Source: Cardiocondyla obscurior (Eukaryota; Arthropoda; Insecta; Hymenoptera; Formicidae). Taken from it: DNA of 64,000 nt. Shown here one piece after another: positions 43,921 to 52,906 of this stretch (positions within the stretch are counted from its first letter, which is position 1; every line of letters starts with the position of its first letter). Below the pieces are notes generated by a model that saw only the letters and a list, made by a program, of their open reading frames with translations, was not told the DNA's origin and did not search any database. The stretch spans positions 6,059,501-6,123,500 of the forward strand of contig NC_091866.1 of NCBI RefSeq assembly GCF_019399895.1, given 5' to 3'. The position numbers and the translations under genes are program-made.

Positions 43921-44655
43921 TCAACTCGACGGTACCGCGAACACGTCGAATCCTCGCCTGTATCGCCCGTTGTCGAGCGGACTGTCCTTGTCGATCACCG
44001 CGAAACCGTGATCGCGTTGCCAGCATTCGCGACACAACACGCTGAACTCGTCGTACGACATGTCGGTGTTGACGTGATCGTTGTACACGTGTTTCAGATT
44101 TGTTCCATCCTGTTTGAACAAAATAAGCAGATTTGCGTTATCGCGTATTAGATGCTTGGGTATCCTCGCGTACGACTGACACAGATAAAAGCAGTCTACG
44201 TTCGAGTGACGACCCATCGCGAAGTACTCCCTCACGGCGTCTTGCTTGTCGCACGCGATATCGTCGAAGATGAAAATCGAATGCGGAAGTGCCTCACTCG
44301 GTGGAACGACGTCGCTGTTGTTGGAAAACGTGAAATAGCCTATCTCGTCGATCGGTGTCAGCAGATGTTCCAAGTACTGATACTTGGGCTGTTGCAGCGA
44401 TTTCAAGTACACGTACACGTTCTCGAAACGCAAACCGTGCGGACTTTCCAACAGACTGATCAGAACGTTCGTTTTGCCGCAGTTTGATGGACCGCACACA
44501 ATCGCGCGCACGGTGTTTGGCAGCATCTCACCGTGCCTGCGTATTCTCTCTCCCTCGAGACTATCCATTAATCGTAATCTATCGTCACAATTCGCGACGC
44601 GTATCGTCTGCGGTTGTCGCACGAATCGCATCTTGTCCCCGCTGTACGGAGACAA
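43921..44655 (-). CDS. ATP: Polinton genome-packaging ATPase (FtsK/HerA type)
   Basis: 244 aa. The P-loop VCGPSNCGKTNVL is the Walker A motif (residues about 50-60), and SIFIFDDIAC supplies Walker B. FYLCQSYARIPKHLIRDNANLL is the sensor-type region typical of A32-like packaging ATPases. These motors pump DNA into capsids. The gene is intact and its start ATG 44655 stands just upstream of the divergent gene at 44711. Its presence with capsid and protease genes supports a virus-like origin. Confidence 0.9.
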   Translation of the reverse strand: MSPYSGDKMRFVRQPQTIRVANCDDRLRLMDSLEGERIRRHGEMLPNTVRAIVCGPSNCGKTNVLISLLESPHGLRFENVYVYLKSLQQPKYQYLEHLLTPIDEIGYFTFSNNSDVVPPSEALPHSIFIFDDIACDKQDAVREYFAMGRHSNVDCFYLCQSYARIPKHLIRDNANLLILFKQDGTNLKHVYNDHVNTDMSYDEFSVLCRECWQRDHGFAVIDKDSPLDNGRYRRGFDVFAVPSS

Positions 44656-44710
44656 CCGCTCGCGCGCCTATTTATAGTCGCGCGAACCTGCGAATAACTC
44701 ATTAATCGAT

Positions 44711-44992
44711 ATGTATCTCGCGCTGAAACATCCTCTTGACGTGTTGAACTTAACCGCGGAACAGTTGAGCACCATACCAAAGGACGTGTTACTGCACGTT
44801 TGCGGTGATTACATTCATCACGTGTGGGACAAACTTCCCGCGCACTTGACGGAAGATCCGGAGGTTCGAACCTACCGCAGGTGCCTCGAGCATTACAATC
44901 AACCCTGGCAAGAAACGCACATCGACGGACCTGCTCCGTTAATCCGAGAGTGCGGCGAGTGTCAACGTCGTCTACCGATTCGTCGGAAGTAA
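44711..44992 (+). CDS. Small conserved Polinton protein upstream of the PLA2 gene
   Basis: 93 aa with a regular composition. It begins MYLALKHPLDVLNLTAEQL, followed by helical segments and a C-terminal CGEC pair. It is the first plus-strand gene of the structural cluster, divergent from the ATPase with only 55 bp between. Its 3' part overlaps, in another frame, the start of the PLA2-like frame. No family function is known to me. Confidence 0.55.
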   Translation: MYLALKHPLDVLNLTAEQLSTIPKDVLLHVCGDYIHHVWDKLPAHLTEDPEVRTYRRCLEHYNQPWQETHIDGPAPLIRECGECQRRLPIRRK

Positions 44993-45675
44993 AGTGCTGC
45001 GGCAAGGGTCTGTTGAATCGCGCGATAAACGCCCTTCCCTTCGAACTGCACATCCCCGGTTATCAATTTTGTGGCCCGGGAACTCGATTGAAGGAACGCA
45101 TAGCGAGAGGTGATCGAGGCATCAATCCGTTGGACGAAGCGTGTCGCGAGCACGACTTGGCGTACGCGCGAAGCAACGATCTCACGGACAGACACGCAGC
45201 GGACAGAGAACTCGCCAAGAGAGCGGGAAAACGCGTTATAGCGAGAGATTCAGGCTTACGTGAGAGAGCCGCCGCAGCAGCCGTGTGGGCTGCGATGAAA
45301 GCTAAAACGAAAATTGGCATGGGTATGTCTACTACGACTAGGAAGAAGAGGTTGAGGACTGTGAGAAACAGAACGATTACGAAGAGGCGGAGAAGTACGA
45401 TTCGCAAAAAACGCATGCTTCCAACAGCAAAGCGCGGCGGCATGCTGCCGATTATTCCGATTCTCGGCGCAGTCGGATCGCTTGTCGGTGGAGCTGCGAG
45501 TATAGCGAGAGCTGTAAATGAGAGAAGAGCTGCGCGTGCAGCAGCTGGTGGATCCGGCGTACATCTGGCCCCGTACAACGGTGGACGGGGTCTCTCTCTC
45601 AAGCCGTACAGGTACGGTAGAGGTACGACTGTTGCGAAGAGAGGAAGAAAAAAAAAAACGTCGAGAAGACGTTAA
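44824..45675 (+). CDS. PLA2-like domain plus basic core/lytic protein
   Basis: Up to 283 aa; the true start is uncertain because the first 50 residues overlap the small gene at 44711 in another frame. From about residue 57 the PLA2-like core reads YQFCGPGTRL...GINPLDEACREHDLAY, with the HD dyad used by parvovirus VP1-type phospholipases. A strongly basic linker follows (RKKR and RRRS runs), then MLPIIPILGAVGSLVGG, a hydrophobic segment resembling adenovirus core/lytic proteins pX or pVI, and a basic tail. The combination suggests a minor virion protein that binds DNA and breaks membranes on entry; this follows from family resemblance only. The frame is intact. Confidence 0.75.
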   Translation: MGQTSRALDGRSGGSNLPQVPRALQSTLARNAHRRTCSVNPRVRRVSTSSTDSSEVKCCGKGLLNRAINALPFELHIPGYQFCGPGTRLKERIARGDRGINPLDEACREHDLAYARSNDLTDRHAADRELAKRAGKRVIARDSGLRERAAAAAVWAAMKAKTKIGMGMSTTTRKKRLRTVRNRTITKRRRSTIRKKRMLPTAKRGGMLPIIPILGAVGSLVGGAASIARAVNERRAARAAAGGSGVHLAPYNGGRGLSLKPYRYGRGTTVAKRGRKKKTSRRR

Positions 45676-45677
45676 AA

Positions 45678-46058
45678 ATGCCCACGGGTGCTACTACGAA
45701 CGTGCAATTAAATCATCTGGCCAGACGTATGCGCGTTCCTTATTTCAGAGGTGTATTTATGCGCGACGCCCTACCTACGAGTGGCGCACGTACAAACGAG
45801 AGCGGTATCGTGAACCTGGATAACGTGACGGGTCCGGGGACTCACTGGGTAGCGTACGCCAAAAGGGGAGATCGCGTCGCGTACTTTGACGGCTTCAGTA
45901 ATCTCCGACCGCCTGTGGAATTGGTGCGATATCTCGGAGTCAACGTCTCATCGATAGAGTACAATCGACGATCTTATCAAACGTACGATCAGAGTATCTG
46001 CGGACAGCTGTGTCTACGTTTTTTAAGTACAATCGACGCGATTACGTTTAAAAACTGA
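45678..46058 (+). CDS. PRO: Adenain-like (Ulp1-clan) maturation protease
   Basis: 126 aa, shorter than adenovirus protease (about 200). GTHWVAY supplies the catalytic His, VAYFDGF the Asp, and YDQSICGQLCL the oxyanion Gln region and catalytic Cys. The gene starts two bases after the stop of the PLA2-like gene and precedes the minor capsid gene, a usual Polinton order. It would process capsid precursors. The N-terminal part is minimal but the catalytic set is complete. Confidence 0.88.
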   Translation: MPTGATTNVQLNHLARRMRVPYFRGVFMRDALPTSGARTNESGIVNLDNVTGPGTHWVAYAKRGDRVAYFDGFSNLRPPVELVRYLGVNVSSIEYNRRSYQTYDQSICGQLCLRFLSTIDAITFKN

Positions 46059-46094
46059 CGTCGCGACGCACTTTGCCTCAGTATCACTTCAAAC

Positions 46095-46853
46095 ATGTCG
46101 ATCACGCTCACGTTAACCGGTAGGAGCAGTGTTCTCCATTCGAGCTACTCACCGGCGTTGGATCTCAGTGACGGTGATTACGAGCTCGGGCTCACGGACT
46201 TTGCGACTTACAACACCATACCGAACGTCGATTCTACGAACAACAAATTTTACTATGGCACAGACGGTAAAGAAATTACGATTCCCGAGGGATCGTACGA
46301 GATACAGGCCATAGACAAATTTTTGAAACACGCGATGCCGCGACAACGCGACACCGTCGATGGAAATCGTAACGAGAAGAGCGAGAAGAATGAGAAGAAT
46401 GATGATTTCTCGATAGCGATTCGCGCCAACTTCAACACTATGAAAAGCGAGATCAAATCCGCGTACGTAGTGAACTTTTCAAAACCAAACTCGTTGGGAC
46501 CGCTTCTCGGATTCTCACCGCACCGCGTACTGCAACCGCGAAAGTGGCACAAGTCCGACTTACCGATCAATATAATCAATCTGAATATTATTCGCATCGA
46601 ATGTAACGTAACCGCGGGCGCATACTGCAACGGCGAACGCGTGCACACGATTCATGAATTTTCACCGAAAGTGCCACCGGGATATAAGATCACGGAAACG
46701 CCCACACAGGTCATTTACCTACCGATCATCGTGCGATACGTTACGGATCTCACGATACGCGTCACCAACCAAAACGGACGACCGCTCGACTTTCGCGGAG
46801 AGGAGATCACCATCAGATTGCACGTGCGACTACAACGACAACGACAACGATAA
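46095..46853 (+). CDS. Minor capsid (penton-like, single jelly-roll) protein
   Basis: 252 aa. It begins with the strand-rich SITLTLTGRSSVLHS and YELGLTDFATYNTIPNV, typical of the Polinton minor capsid family, has a charged KSEKNEKND insert near residue 95 and ends with beta segments (LTIRVTNQNGRPLDF). It lies directly before the small gene at 46860 and the major capsid gene. The frame is intact. The assignment rests on position and family pattern. Confidence 0.75.
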   Translation: MSITLTLTGRSSVLHSSYSPALDLSDGDYELGLTDFATYNTIPNVDSTNNKFYYGTDGKEITIPEGSYEIQAIDKFLKHAMPRQRDTVDGNRNEKSEKNEKNDDFSIAIRANFNTMKSEIKSAYVVNFSKPNSLGPLLGFSPHRVLQPRKWHKSDLPINIINLNIIRIECNVTAGAYCNGERVHTIHEFSPKVPPGYKITETPTQVIYLPIIVRYVTDLTIRVTNQNGRPLDFRGEEITIRLHVRLQRQRQR

Positions 46854-46859
46854 CGTGGC

Positions 46860-47048
46860 ATGTTAATACCGAACGAAACGAGACGCGTTACGACGATCAG
46901 TTTCGGTACTGGTACGATTCAACAGCCTGAACCGCGACAACATATCGCTGTAAATAGCGTTGGAAGGATAAGAAGAAGAAGACTAACCGAAACAAACGTT
47001 GAATTTCTGAGATCGCTCGGATTCGCTGTGCGAAATAATTTTATCTAA
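46860..47048 (+). CDS. Small basic Polinton protein before the capsid gene
   Basis: 62 aa, basic (RRRRLTETNVEFLRSLG). It starts 4 nt after the minor capsid stop and ends 3 nt before the capsid start. This tight packing and the position match a short conserved ORF found between the two capsid genes in insect Polintons. The function is unknown. Confidence 0.6.
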   Translation: MLIPNETRRVTTISFGTGTIQQPEPRQHIAVNSVGRIRRRRLTETNVEFLRSLGFAVRNNFI

Positions 47049-47051
47049 ACG

Positions 47052-48249
47052 ATGGCCGACATTCTGAATATCCAAGACGAACCGGTCTTCGACGATCGAA
47101 TCGTCAAGATTGAGACTCACGCATACAATCCGTTTGCCAATACGACGTTCGGATACAGCGATGAGATAAGAATACCGATACAGCAACAAGATCTGTACAC
47201 GCTGCCGCACGAGAGTTTTCTACATCGAGGGAAAATTAACGAAGGGCAAGGTGGTTGCGGGAGCCGACGTGATCCTTGGGGACAACTGTATCGCCTTCAT
47301 GTTCGATGAGATACGATACGAGCTCGACGGTGTGGAGATCGATCGTAACAGAAACGTTGGCGTAACCAGCACGCTGAAAAATTACGCGACTGTTTCATCC
47401 GACAGGAGCGTGATTCTGCGGAACGCGGGATGGCTCGGTCCCACGATCAATGCGAACGGTTACTTCAATTTCTGCGTACCGCTCAACATGTTGCTAGGAT
47501 TTTGCGAAGACTATAGGCGCGTCGTGATCAATGCTCGTCACGAATTGATTCTTATACGAGCGCGCAACGACAACAACTGTCTAGTGGGCAGTTCCGCGCT
47601 CGAGCCTAAAGTTGACTTGCTGAAGATACAATGGCGTATGCCTCATGTACTTTTGAACGAAGTAAAGAAATTGGCGATGTTGCGCACCTTGGAGAGCGGC
47701 CGATTCGTCAGTATGGGTTTTCGCTCATGGGATCTGTACGAGTTTCCGCTACTGCAACTCACGACCAAACACTCATGGGCCATCAAGACCGCCACGCAAC
47801 TCGAGAAACCTCGATACATTATCTTTGCTCTGCAGACGGGTCGAAAAAACGTTATGTCTGAAGACAACAGTCGTTTCGACAATTGCAAACTGACCAACGT
47901 GAAGCTTTATCTCAATTCAGAGTGCTACCCGTACGATATGAACCTCGACTTTGGCAAACGTAGATACGCGATTCTCTACGACGCGTACGCGCGTTTTTGC
48001 AAAGAATACTACGGCTACGAGTATCTCGAACCGAATCTCACCGTCACGTCGTTTCTGCTCAACGGTCCGTTCGTCATCATCGACTGCTCGCGTCAAAACG
48101 AGTCGGTTAAAACCGCTACCGTGGACGTGAGATTAGAGTTTGAATGCAAGGACAATGTAGCGCCAAATACCACGGCTTACTGTCTCATCATACACGATCG
48201 TTTGGTTCAATACAATCCGTTGACCAACGTTGTACGTAAGATCACGTAG
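47052..48249 (+). pseudogene. MCP: Major capsid protein (double jelly-roll), one frameshift
   Basis: The frame from ATG 47052 encodes the N-terminal segment (ADILNIQDEPVFDDRIVKIE) up to about residue 57. The rest continues in another frame from about 47222 through 48249: CIAFMFDEIRYELDGVEID, GYFNFCVPLNMLLGF, KIQWRMPH, a YIIFALQTGRK block and a C-terminal LEFECKDNVAP segment. The change falls at a short T run near 47217-47220, so one base was gained or lost. The family forms the icosahedral shell of adenovirus-like capsids. The remaining 330 codons are open, so damage is recent or is an assembly error. Confidence 0.85.
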
Positions 48250-48320
48250 AAATGATCTTCGACGTGTGTATGTAAAGCGGTGAATCGACGAACGTTGCGT
48301 ATTCACTTCCATTCCGTCGT

Positions 48321-48605
48321 ATGCGTAACGTCGATAGAGAGAGAGAGATTGTCATCGTCGTCATGAAACCATCAAAGTATCAACCGTCTTGTTGGTGCGA
48401 CAACGCGAGTCGCATGAAGGAAGATAAAGCTACGCAAACGGATCCTAGACCGACGGATCACTTATTGAACAGAGGAATGACGTATCGAGTGACATCCACG
48501 GAAAACACAGTGGTTGACGTAGCCACGCAAACGGATAAGAAGTCTCGAAGCGAACGACTTCAGGAACGCGTGACGGATTTTGTCTCAAAGCATTTAAAAA
48601 AGTAA
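48321..48605 (+). CDS. Small protein with two TQT (LC8-type) motifs
   Basis: 94 aa, or 80 aa from the next ATG at 48363. It contains CWCDN, then KATQTD and VATQTD motifs about 36 residues apart, and a basic helix at the end (RLQERVTDFVSKHLKK). The K-x-TQT pattern is the classic binding motif of dynein light chain LC8, used by several viral proteins. No other domain is seen. It lies downstream of the capsid gene on the same strand. Confidence 0.6.
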   Translation: MRNVDREREIVIVVMKPSKYQPSCWCDNASRMKEDKATQTDPRPTDHLLNRGMTYRVTSTENTVVDVATQTDKKSRSERLQERVTDFVSKHLKK

Positions 48606-48715
48606 TACAATTTGGAAAAGAGGGGGATAAAATTAAAAGATTGATGAATACGCTCGCGCGTGTTCAGTAACGAAATTTCCTCCGATCGAGTCGCATCGTT
48701 ATCATCATCATCATC

Positions 48716-49270
48716 ATGTCCACGCCAACGTTCGTCGATCTCCAAGGATATCCCATCGGACGACGTTTCATCGTGAAGGAAGCGGCGGTGCTGCGAGGTG
48801 GTACCGTTCTTGCGCATTACGTCTTTGCAAAGCCTATGCCATGGGGTGTTGTATCGCGAGACGACAGACGCCTCGTTACCTGGTTGGTACGAAATCATCA
48901 CGGTATAGCGTGGGAAGACGGGGACGTTCCGTACAATCAGGCTAAACGCCAGATCATCAGGGCCCTACAGAACGAGGAAGATTGCTACGATCACGCCATC
49001 GTATACGTCAAAGGACTCGAGAAACGCGATTGGCTGCGAGATATGCTTGAAAAGGATTACTACGGCGACTATGACGATGGTCACAAATTCTACACGGACA
49101 ATCTGATCGTCAGAAACATCGAAGATGATTTCGAACATGTTGAATCACTTAGCGATTTAAACGATTCGAATACTTTCCGCTGTAGGAGACATTCCAAAAA
49201 TTGCGCCGTGCAAAATGTATTTAAATTGTACAATTGGTGGCGTAACCGTCAAAATGATGATAATGTATAA
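48716..49270 (+). CDS. Conserved Polinton protein of unknown function, nuclease-like pattern
   Basis: 184 aa. FVDLQGYPIG at the start, HYVFAKPMPW, WEDGDVPY, IVYVKGLEKRDWL and a C-terminal CRRHSKNCAVQNVFKLYNWW are spaced like an RNase H-fold DEDD-type or MAEL-like domain, with D-x-Q in place of D-x-E in the first motif. This is a pattern impression, not a proven homology. The gene is intact and well conserved in character (many acidic and aromatic residues). Related proteins are common in insect Polintons and in host genomes that carry them. Confidence 0.6.
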   Translation: MSTPTFVDLQGYPIGRRFIVKEAAVLRGGTVLAHYVFAKPMPWGVVSRDDRRLVTWLVRNHHGIAWEDGDVPYNQAKRQIIRALQNEEDCYDHAIVYVKGLEKRDWLRDMLEKDYYGDYDDGHKFYTDNLIVRNIEDDFEHVESLSDLNDSNTFRCRRHSKNCAVQNVFKLYNWWRNRQNDDNV

Positions 49271-49586
49271 TTTTGAATAAACTTTTTTTTTTCATACTTA
49301 TACTTCTGCGCCTTTGGATTATTTTACCCCTCTCCTAATTACCCTCTCTCAATTACCTTCTACCAATCACTTTCTCTTAATTACCCTCTCCGATAATTTG
49401 TCTAACTGCGTTTTATATTACCCCACTCTATGCAAAATTTTAAATAATGAAAGAGGGGATTTTTACAACCGTCCTCGACTCGAGGTACCCTCTGATCGTG
49501 CGATCAGTACATTTTTCGCTTTGGCCGCAACAGCAGCAACGATTACGACAACGTCTACTATTACGTCTACGATTACGAATACGACA
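49271..49586. other. Spacer before the last Polinton gene
   Basis: 'ctctcctaattaccctctct' type repeats occur at 49325-49420. An open frame from 49314 has no coding character. A CAACAGCAGCAACGA/ACGTCTACTATT run precedes the next ATG. Confidence 0.4.
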
Positions 49587-50302
49587 ATGTATTACACCGA
49601 GAGAAATTGCTACAAAGTGCGTCGAATTGATTGCGGTAATGAACCCTCCTCATCTCACGAGTAAGTATTTTTTATTATAAAAATTATTTACTTTAAAATT
49701 AATATATTAATATTCACGATTGTTCTTATTTAATTTCCAGCGATCCACCGAAACGATACGTGACGCGCTTACTATGCAGGCGATACCCGCTGACCTGCAC
49801 GGGATACAAATATCTCGAGATCGGCGTGAACGTTGGTCCGCGTAGTTTTGTGGAGATCATCGTAGGCGATAATCGAGGAGATGAATTGTCGATGTTGCTT
49901 GACACCTGGAAGGAACTCTGCGAGCATCGATGGACAATTCAGAATATGCTTCGCGATCGACCGAAGCAACCATACGACTGTTTGAACATAGGTTCGCTCA
50001 CAGTGCGAATATGTTATATGAACGAAATGAAACTTGTGCGACTTGAATCTCTCGACGCACGTATGGCTATGACCGAGGCTACGTTCACGCGAATGTTGGA
50101 TTTTGATGATTGCGTCGCTTTGAAATTCAACGTACTCACCAAAGCCCTACCGAAGATCGACGACAAATACGAGCAATTTTGTAAAATCGCTTCCGCATCA
50201 AGAAGTCGTACCGAAACGGTGAGCGCTGTACGCAGCAGCGATTCCTTCGACGAACAACAAATTATAGATTGTGAAATGCTTGCGATTATAATAAATGTGT
50301 AA
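49587..50302 (+). CDS. Two-exon protein of unknown function
   Basis: Exon 1 (49587-49660) and exon 2 (49741-50302) join across an 80-nt intron (GTAAGT...TTCCAG) to an open frame of 211 aa. It begins MYYTERNCYKVRRIDCG. Exon 2 opens with a Cys/Arg-rich stretch (LLCRRYPLTC), then EIGVNVGPRSFVEIIVGDNRGDEL (beta-rich), a WKELCEHRWTIQNML helix, a central alpha/beta region and a Ser-rich tail. I recognise no domain. It is the last plus-strand gene before the right TIR. Confidence 0.6.
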
Positions 50303-50581
50303 GAAAAAAGTATAATGAAATATATTGTATCGCATATTTAGAAAATATATACTTTGTAGTCTTTATGTAACATTTTTAATTATTTCTATTCCATCCTTCA
50401 TCTTCTTATAATTGTGAGGCGTAAGTCCACCTCGTGAATCCGCCTTGTTCGTATGTAACGTATGTATCTGAGAGAGAAAGAAATAAGATAAGGAGGAGCG
50501 ATTACCCGGGGGGTGTGTACAGCGTCACCCGCATTCGAATCGTATAAGCGCATAAAAGAATCGTTGATAAACGATAGGCGG

Positions 50582-51327
50582 CGCTTAACGAGTGCGAGCG
50601 AGAGGGAACGATGAGCGCGCCATACTTTGCGTTCAACGAGTGCGAGCGAGAGAGGACGCTGGGCGCGCGACACTTGTGCGTTCAACGGGTGCGAGCAAGA
50701 GGAGACGATGGGCGGCGCGAACGAGTGCGAGCGAGAGGGGACGCTGGGCGCGATACCTTGCGATCCGCCGCTTGCCGCCGCCGTCGCCGCCCGTTGCCGC
50801 CGCGACGCCACACGACCCTTTTTAAAAAATCGCGACTCCTTTGAAAAAATCGCGACTCCTTTGAAAGTCGCGATGCCGCATAAACATGCCGCTGCGCGAC
50901 GACGCGCTTATCATTTTTAAAAATAATATTGCATTTCAGAGTTTCGATGTTGTTATTATTTTCTAAACAATTCGTTCCTAGAATCGCCGACACAGGGGCG
51001 ATTTATAAATACCCGCCCCCTCCCCGCATGACGTCATTACCCCTTGCCCTAGGTCTCACGGACCCAGAACCGTTAACACCCCCCCTCCCCGCGTGACATC
51101 ATCACTCCTCGCCCTAGGTTACATGGATACTCTAACACGTAGTGATCCAGAACCGCTCCATGCGTTCAACGAGTGCGAGCGAGAGGAGATGATGGGCGGC
51201 GCGAACGAGTGCGAGCGAGAGGGAACGATTAACACCCCCCTCCCCGCGTGACGTCATTACCCCTCGCCCTAGGTCACACGGATACACTAACACGTAGTGA
51301 TCCAGAACCGCTCAGTATACATCTACT
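50582..51327 (-). repeat. Polinton right terminal inverted repeat, 746 bp
   Basis: The reverse complement matches 30066-30896, except for one tandem block of about 85 bp missing here and a few substitutions. TGACGTCA sites are at 51029-51036 and 51249-51256, and the TATA-like ATTTATAAAT is at 51001-51010, pointing into the element. Confidence 0.95.
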
Positions 51328-51333
51328 ACAGTC

Positions 51334-52409
51334 CCCGAAGTCGACGGAACCGCTTCACTTGATTCACTTTTAGTCGTCCGCGTCTGTTCCTTTTTCGGTG
51401 GTGGAGGAGGTCGTTTTTCCCGTGGCCGCGTCACCAGAACGCTCACGGCCGCTATGGTATCGTACGAACGCGGTGTATCCCGCCGCGTCGCATTTTTCGG
51501 CGACCGATACGCCAAATCCGGAAATAAAGATTTATTGGGTGTCGGCGGAGCGCGATAACTTAGCGCGGCCTTATGGCATCCTTCCGCCCGAACAGCTAAC
51601 AACTCGAGAGCTTCCAGGCTTTCCACCGAATCTCGCGGTATCATCGTTTGTAACCGCGGTAACATTTGTCGAAGCGCGTACCCGATTTTCTCTTCTTCGC
51701 TTCACGGCGGCGAGAGTCGATCAAAAAGCGACGTGAGACAGGTTAAATAGTCCCCGACGGACTCCTGTTCTCCCTGCGTACGCCGCATAATTTCGTCCCG
51801 AAGGGCGAATTGAAAATCCGGATCCCCGAAGCGTATCCGCCACGCATTCTTAAACGCGGCCCAATCCGTAAAACGCGTTCTTTTTGCACGAAACCAATGT
51901 AACGCGACTCCCGACAAAAAGCAGAGCAGACTCTTCAAAACGTCTGCATCGGATACCGCAATTAGCTTTCGGCCTTCCTCAATTCGTATGAGGAAGGTTT
52001 CCGCGTCTTCCCCGCGCGCCCCTGAGAACTTGAGATTCCATTTCCGCATGGTGTTGTATGCGGCGGCTGCGGACGTACTCGGTAATTCCGGCGAGCTCAT
52101 ACTGGCCGGACTTCTCCGTTCCGTTCGCGGTTCCGCGCGAATTCGTCGCGCGGCAGTCTCAAAAGGGCTATCGGGGAGCCCCGCCCCGCCCGCGGGTACC
52201 TCAAGTTGTTCCGCGTCCGACATTTCGTTATTTCGCGATCTCCCGGCACTCGAAGCTCGACGCAACGTTGAAACTCTCCGCAATAATCTTAGCGCGAGAA
52301 CAGAGTCGGATCCTTCGGTCGGCAAGCTAAGTCTTTCTAATTCCGCGACGAGATGTGGACGGTCGGAAGCAAAAACCCAATCGTCGTTAGGGCTCTCGGA
52401 GCGGCTCAT
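51334..52409 (-). pseudogene. Gypsy gag, N-terminal part
   Basis: The minus-strand frame starts at ATG 52409. Residues 1-110 are Ser/Arg/Glu-rich. The capsid-like part has WNLKFSGARGEDAETFLIRIEE, a LLCFLSGVALHWF block, FKNAWRIRFGDPDF and EIMRRTQGEQESVGDYL, the usual retrotransposon gag pattern. A TGA at 51702-51704 interrupts the same frame, which then continues (EEEKIGYALRQML) through a Pro/Lys-rich region to the Polinton insertion at 51333. The nucleocapsid part lies beyond the Polinton at 29897-30065. Confidence 0.85.
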
Positions 52410-52883
52410 ACGGAATCACGTACCCCGAAATCGCTGAAACGCGGATACTTATCGTGAACCCACCCGAAAAATGGCATACAGAAAAAAAAAATTACATAGG
52501 CAAAAAGATGAGAATTAAATTTTCGGCGCACAATCTTTGTACACCGGGAGGCTCAACACAAACAAGGCAACAACACAGCGCACTCGCGCTCCATCAATTC
52601 GAAATATAAGGCCGGGAAAAAAAACAAAATTATACATGCAACGCAATACAGCCAAATAAATTCAAATTAATAATACACCCGGTATATAGGGCGGAATGCG
52701 AGAAGCAACACAAAGCAGCGCAAATACTATCAAAACAAAACGCCGATCGTAAATACGGCTTGGAATCTTCCGCGACCGCGAGTCAAAAGCACGTGGCCGG
52801 CACACCAAATAATTATTTCTTTCGAAATTACGAAACACGAAATCGCAAAGTTTCCGTCAACCCGACAAATTTTCCGTTTGGCG
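52410..52883 (-). other. Gypsy 5' leader
   Basis: An untranslated region between the primer site and gag on the minus strand. It is A-rich on the plus strand near 52480-52740. No ORF is supported. Confidence 0.5.
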
Positions 52884-52901
52884 GCCCCACGTTGGGCGCC
52901 A
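52884..52901 (-). other. Gypsy primer-binding site (putative)
   Basis: On the minus strand TGGCGCCCAACGTGGGGC lies five bases after the 5' LTR end. It starts with TGG, complementary to a tRNA CCA end. I do not assign the tRNA. Confidence 0.65.
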
Positions 52902-52906
52902 AATTT

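Larger units (their letters stand above)
30066..51327 (+). mobile_element. Complete Polinton/Maverick element (21,262 bp)
   Basis: It has AG...CT ends, long TIRs and a perfect 6-bp target duplication. It encodes a protein-primed family B polymerase, retroviral-type integrase, FtsK/HerA packaging ATPase, adenain-like protease, minor and major capsid proteins, a PLA2-like protein and several small proteins. An AT-rich accessory block (31.2-37.3 kb) precedes the polymerase. Most genes are open; the capsid gene and one minus-strand gene carry frameshifts. It sits in the gag gene of the Gypsy element. Confidence 0.95.
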
